NCBI GenBank assembly: GCA_945873065.1
Contig: CAMCBN010000001.1
Coordinates: 186,001-250,000 of the forward strand
Direction: 5' to 3'
DNA: 64,000 nucleotides
Source of the DNA: an uncultured Candidatus Saccharibacteria bacterium
GTDB lineage: Bacteria > Patescibacteriota > Saccharimonadia > Saccharimonadales > Saccharimonadaceae
Part shown: positions 62,501-64,000 of the stretch, piece by piece
Layout of the letters: each line of letters starts with the position of its first letter
How positions within the stretch are numbered: position 1 is the first letter of the stretch
The notes under the pieces: generated by a model
Told to the model about the DNA's origin: nothing
The model's database searches: none
What the model saw: only the letters and a program-made list of their open reading frames with translations
Translations under genes and position numbers: made by a program

Positions 62501-62614
62501 GTGTGGTTTCGGTATCTAAAGAATTTCTAGTTAGATGATTAACCTAACTTGTTATTTTATGGTGAATTATAAAAAATAACAACCCCCCGAGTGGAGAGTT
62601 TAGATATCCATTTA

Positions 62615-62691
62615 TGGAGGGCCCACCGAGGCTTGAACTCGGGACACCCTGCTTAAAAGGCAGGTGCTCTAACCAACTGAGCTATGGGCCC
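62615..62691 (-). tRNA. tRNA-Lys (anticodon TTT)
   Basis: A complete 77-nt cloverleaf with encoded CCA: acceptor GGGCCCA/TGGGCCC, D-stem GCTC/GAGC, anticodon stem CCTGC/GCAGG with loop CTTTTAA, and T-arm CCGAG-TTCAAGC-CTCGG. The discriminator base is T73, while bacterial tRNA-Lys usually has A73. The remaining 62501-62614 gap shows no gene. Confidence 0.95.
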
Positions 62692-62703
62692 ACAGCCTCT
62701 GCA

Positions 62704-62733
62704 AGTATAGCACTGCATATACGATAATGTCAA
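62704..62733 (-). promoter_or_regulatory. tRNA-Lys promoter
   Basis: On the - strand consensus TTGACA (62728-62733) is 18 bp from TATACT (62704-62709), which is preceded by TGC (extended -10). It supports the consensus used for the other promoters here. Confidence 0.8.
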
Positions 62734-62806
62734 GAAAAGCAATAAGGGTAAAGTTAACGACAGTTTAGTATTAGACAGACCTGCTGTGGGGTGGTTTAAT
62801 ATAATT

Positions 62807-64000
62807 ATGATATGGTGGCGTACGCCAGTTCATGCGACCTGGCATTTCACGGTGCTTTGTTTCGGTGTGATTGGTGGTGTAGCGTTCGCTAGATGGTGCC
62901 CGAATGTGGCTTGGGAGTGGCTAATCATTGCGTTAGCGATGGTGGGGTTTGTCGTGTATCTACCATGGCGAATTTGTCTTGTCGTTATGATCATAGCTGG
63001 TAGTATAATTGGCTTAGTGCGTGGTGGAGTAGAGCAGCGTCAGCAGCTTATATATAAAGACTTTTTCGGAAAATCTTTGCAGATAACAGGAGTAGTCCAA
63101 GATGATCCCGAACAGCAAAGTTCAAGCCGTACGACTGTGCAGTTAAGAGACGTTGTATTAGCAGAAAAGTCTATGCCCGGTGTTGTGTGGGCAAGTATTA
63201 TAGGACGTATACACGATGCTCGGCGCGGTGATCGAATAACGATTGTTGGCAAAATGGATGCCGGTTTTGGAAGTTTTGCGGCGGTACTGCGTAGTGGAAA
63301 AATTAAGCGAATAGAGCACCCACAACCTGGTGATGTGGCTCTGCAGATGCGGGATTGGTTTGCTGCAAATATTAGTCAAGTAGTGGATGGACAAGCAGCT
63401 AGTTTGGGAAGCGGTTTTTTGTTGGGTCAAAAACGCGCGTTGCCTCATGATACGCAAGAGGCACTCAGAACTGTAGGTCTTACTCATATAATAGTAGCTA
63501 GTGGGTATAATTTAACGATTTTAGTGCGATTAACTCGTAGGCTATTTGCAAAAATATCGCGATACACTGCGGTGGTGAGTGGGGTGGCACTAGTGCTTGG
63601 GTTTATTGCAATTACCGGGTTGAGCCCCAGTATGGTACGAGCAGGTATGGTGAGCTTATTGAGTTTATGGGCATGGATGTACGGTAGATCCTTCCATCCA
63701 GTGACCTTACTTAGCTTTGTTGGCGCAGCGACGGTGTTGTACGCTCCGTACTATGTTTGGGGAGATGTTGGTTGGATGCTGAGTTTTGCGTCATTTGCGG
63801 GAGTGATGATTTTGGCGCCACTTTTACAGCGGTATTTTTTCGGTGAAGTAAAACCCTCAACAATACGGCAGGTTGTGGGTGAGACTCTTGCAGCGCAGAT
63901 GATGACGTTACCGATAAGTATACTAGTGTTTGGCCAAATGTCACTTATAGCGTTAGTGGCTAATGTATTGATCGTACCATTTGTGCCATTTGCAATGGTG
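62807..64000 (+). CDS. comEC: ComEC/Rec2 competence protein, 5' part
   Basis: The frame is open from ATG 62807 to the window edge (398 codons). After two or three N-terminal membrane helices and a DUF4131-like soluble part, the ComEC core appears: LTHIIVASGYNLTILVRLTR, TGLSPSMVRAGMVSLLSLWAWM and DVGWMLSFASFAGVMIL. ComEC forms the channel for single-stranded DNA uptake. TGG-TTTAAT (62792-62800) with TTAGAC 18 bp upstream ends 6 nt before the ATG. The C-terminal metallo-beta-lactamase part is outside the window. Confidence 0.9.
   Translation, partial: MIWWRTPVHATWHFTVLCFGVIGGVAFARWCPNVAWEWLIIALAMVGFVVYLPWRICLVVMIIAGSIIGLVRGGVEQRQQLIYKDFFGKSLQITGVVQDDPEQQSSSRTTVQLRDVVLAEKSMPGVVWASIIGRIHDARRGDRITIVGKMDAGFGSFAAVLRSGKIKRIEHPQPGDVALQMRDWFAANISQVVDGQAASLGSGFLLGQKRALPHDTQEALRTVGLTHIIVASGYNLTILVRLTRRLFAKISRYTAVVSGVALVLGFIAITGLSPSMVRAGMVSLLSLWAWMYGRSFHPVTLLSFVGAATVLYAPYYVWGDVGWMLSFASFAGVMILAPLLQRYFFGEVKPSTIRQVVGETLAAQMMTLPISILVFGQMSLIALVANVLIVPFVPFAMV

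Overview
The window looks like the replication-origin neighbourhood of a small-genome bacterium, most likely a Candidatus Saccharibacteria (TM7) or closely related Patescibacteria/CPR member. The reasons are the rnpA-rpmH-dnaA-dnaN-recF core, a T4SS-like cluster made of a VirB6/TrbL-like protein, a PrgI-like protein and a VirB4 split into two genes, and the many GtrA, DUF2304 and WsaF-type envelope genes. TGA is used as a normal stop in several ATGA start/stop overlaps (for example sucC-sucD), so the code is standard and not the TGA=Gly code of Gracilibacteria/SR1. The taxonomic call is inference; no rRNA is present.

Layout: (1) 1-13.3 kb, + strand: the end of an unidentified gene, then a T4SS-like operon (VirB6/TrbL-like membrane protein, PrgI-like protein, TraC-like protein, VirB4 ATPase, a membrane protein with an M15-type peptidase end, a glucosaminidase+CHAP wall hydrolase and a PEGA-type membrane protein). 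(2) 13.4-19.4 kb: recF, dnaN and dnaA on the - strand, rpmH, rnpA, yidC and jag/khpB on the + strand, with DnaA-box clusters on both sides of dnaA (probable oriC). (3) 19.5-51 kb: a large envelope-polysaccharide region with glycosyltransferases, GtrA/DUF2304 flippase-like proteins, a Wzm/Wzt ABC exporter, rmlABCD, a frameshifted galE, glmS, a WbaP/WcaJ-type initiating transferase and an O-antigen-ligase-like protein. It is interrupted by sucCD and a GC-rich islet of foreign appearance. (4) 51.0-52.9 kb: a tRNA-Asn carrying the scar of an integrated element (C-terminal stub of a large serine recombinase, a DUF4238 gene bounded by short inverted repeats, two tiny ORFs). (5) 53-64 kb: an HD+DUF1152 fusion, a polysaccharide deacetylase, a DUF318/TIGR03943 metal-permease-like pair, radC, CIRCE-controlled dnaJ, tRNA-Lys and the start of comEC.

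How the genes fit together: the two wall-cleaving proteins in the T4SS operon would open a path for the secretion or DNA-transfer channel. The polysaccharide region supplies dTDP-rhamnose (RmlABCD), UDP-amino sugars (GlmS) and polymer assembly and export. ComEC at the right edge suggests DNA uptake.

The most striking genome-wide signal is promoter architecture. At about 26 genes a good -10 hexamer ends only 6-13 nt before the start codon, most often 6-7 nt, which predicts leaderless or nearly leaderless mRNAs. I used this rule, together with family starts, to revise several gene starts. All functional calls rest on reading protein motifs by eye; no database search was run.
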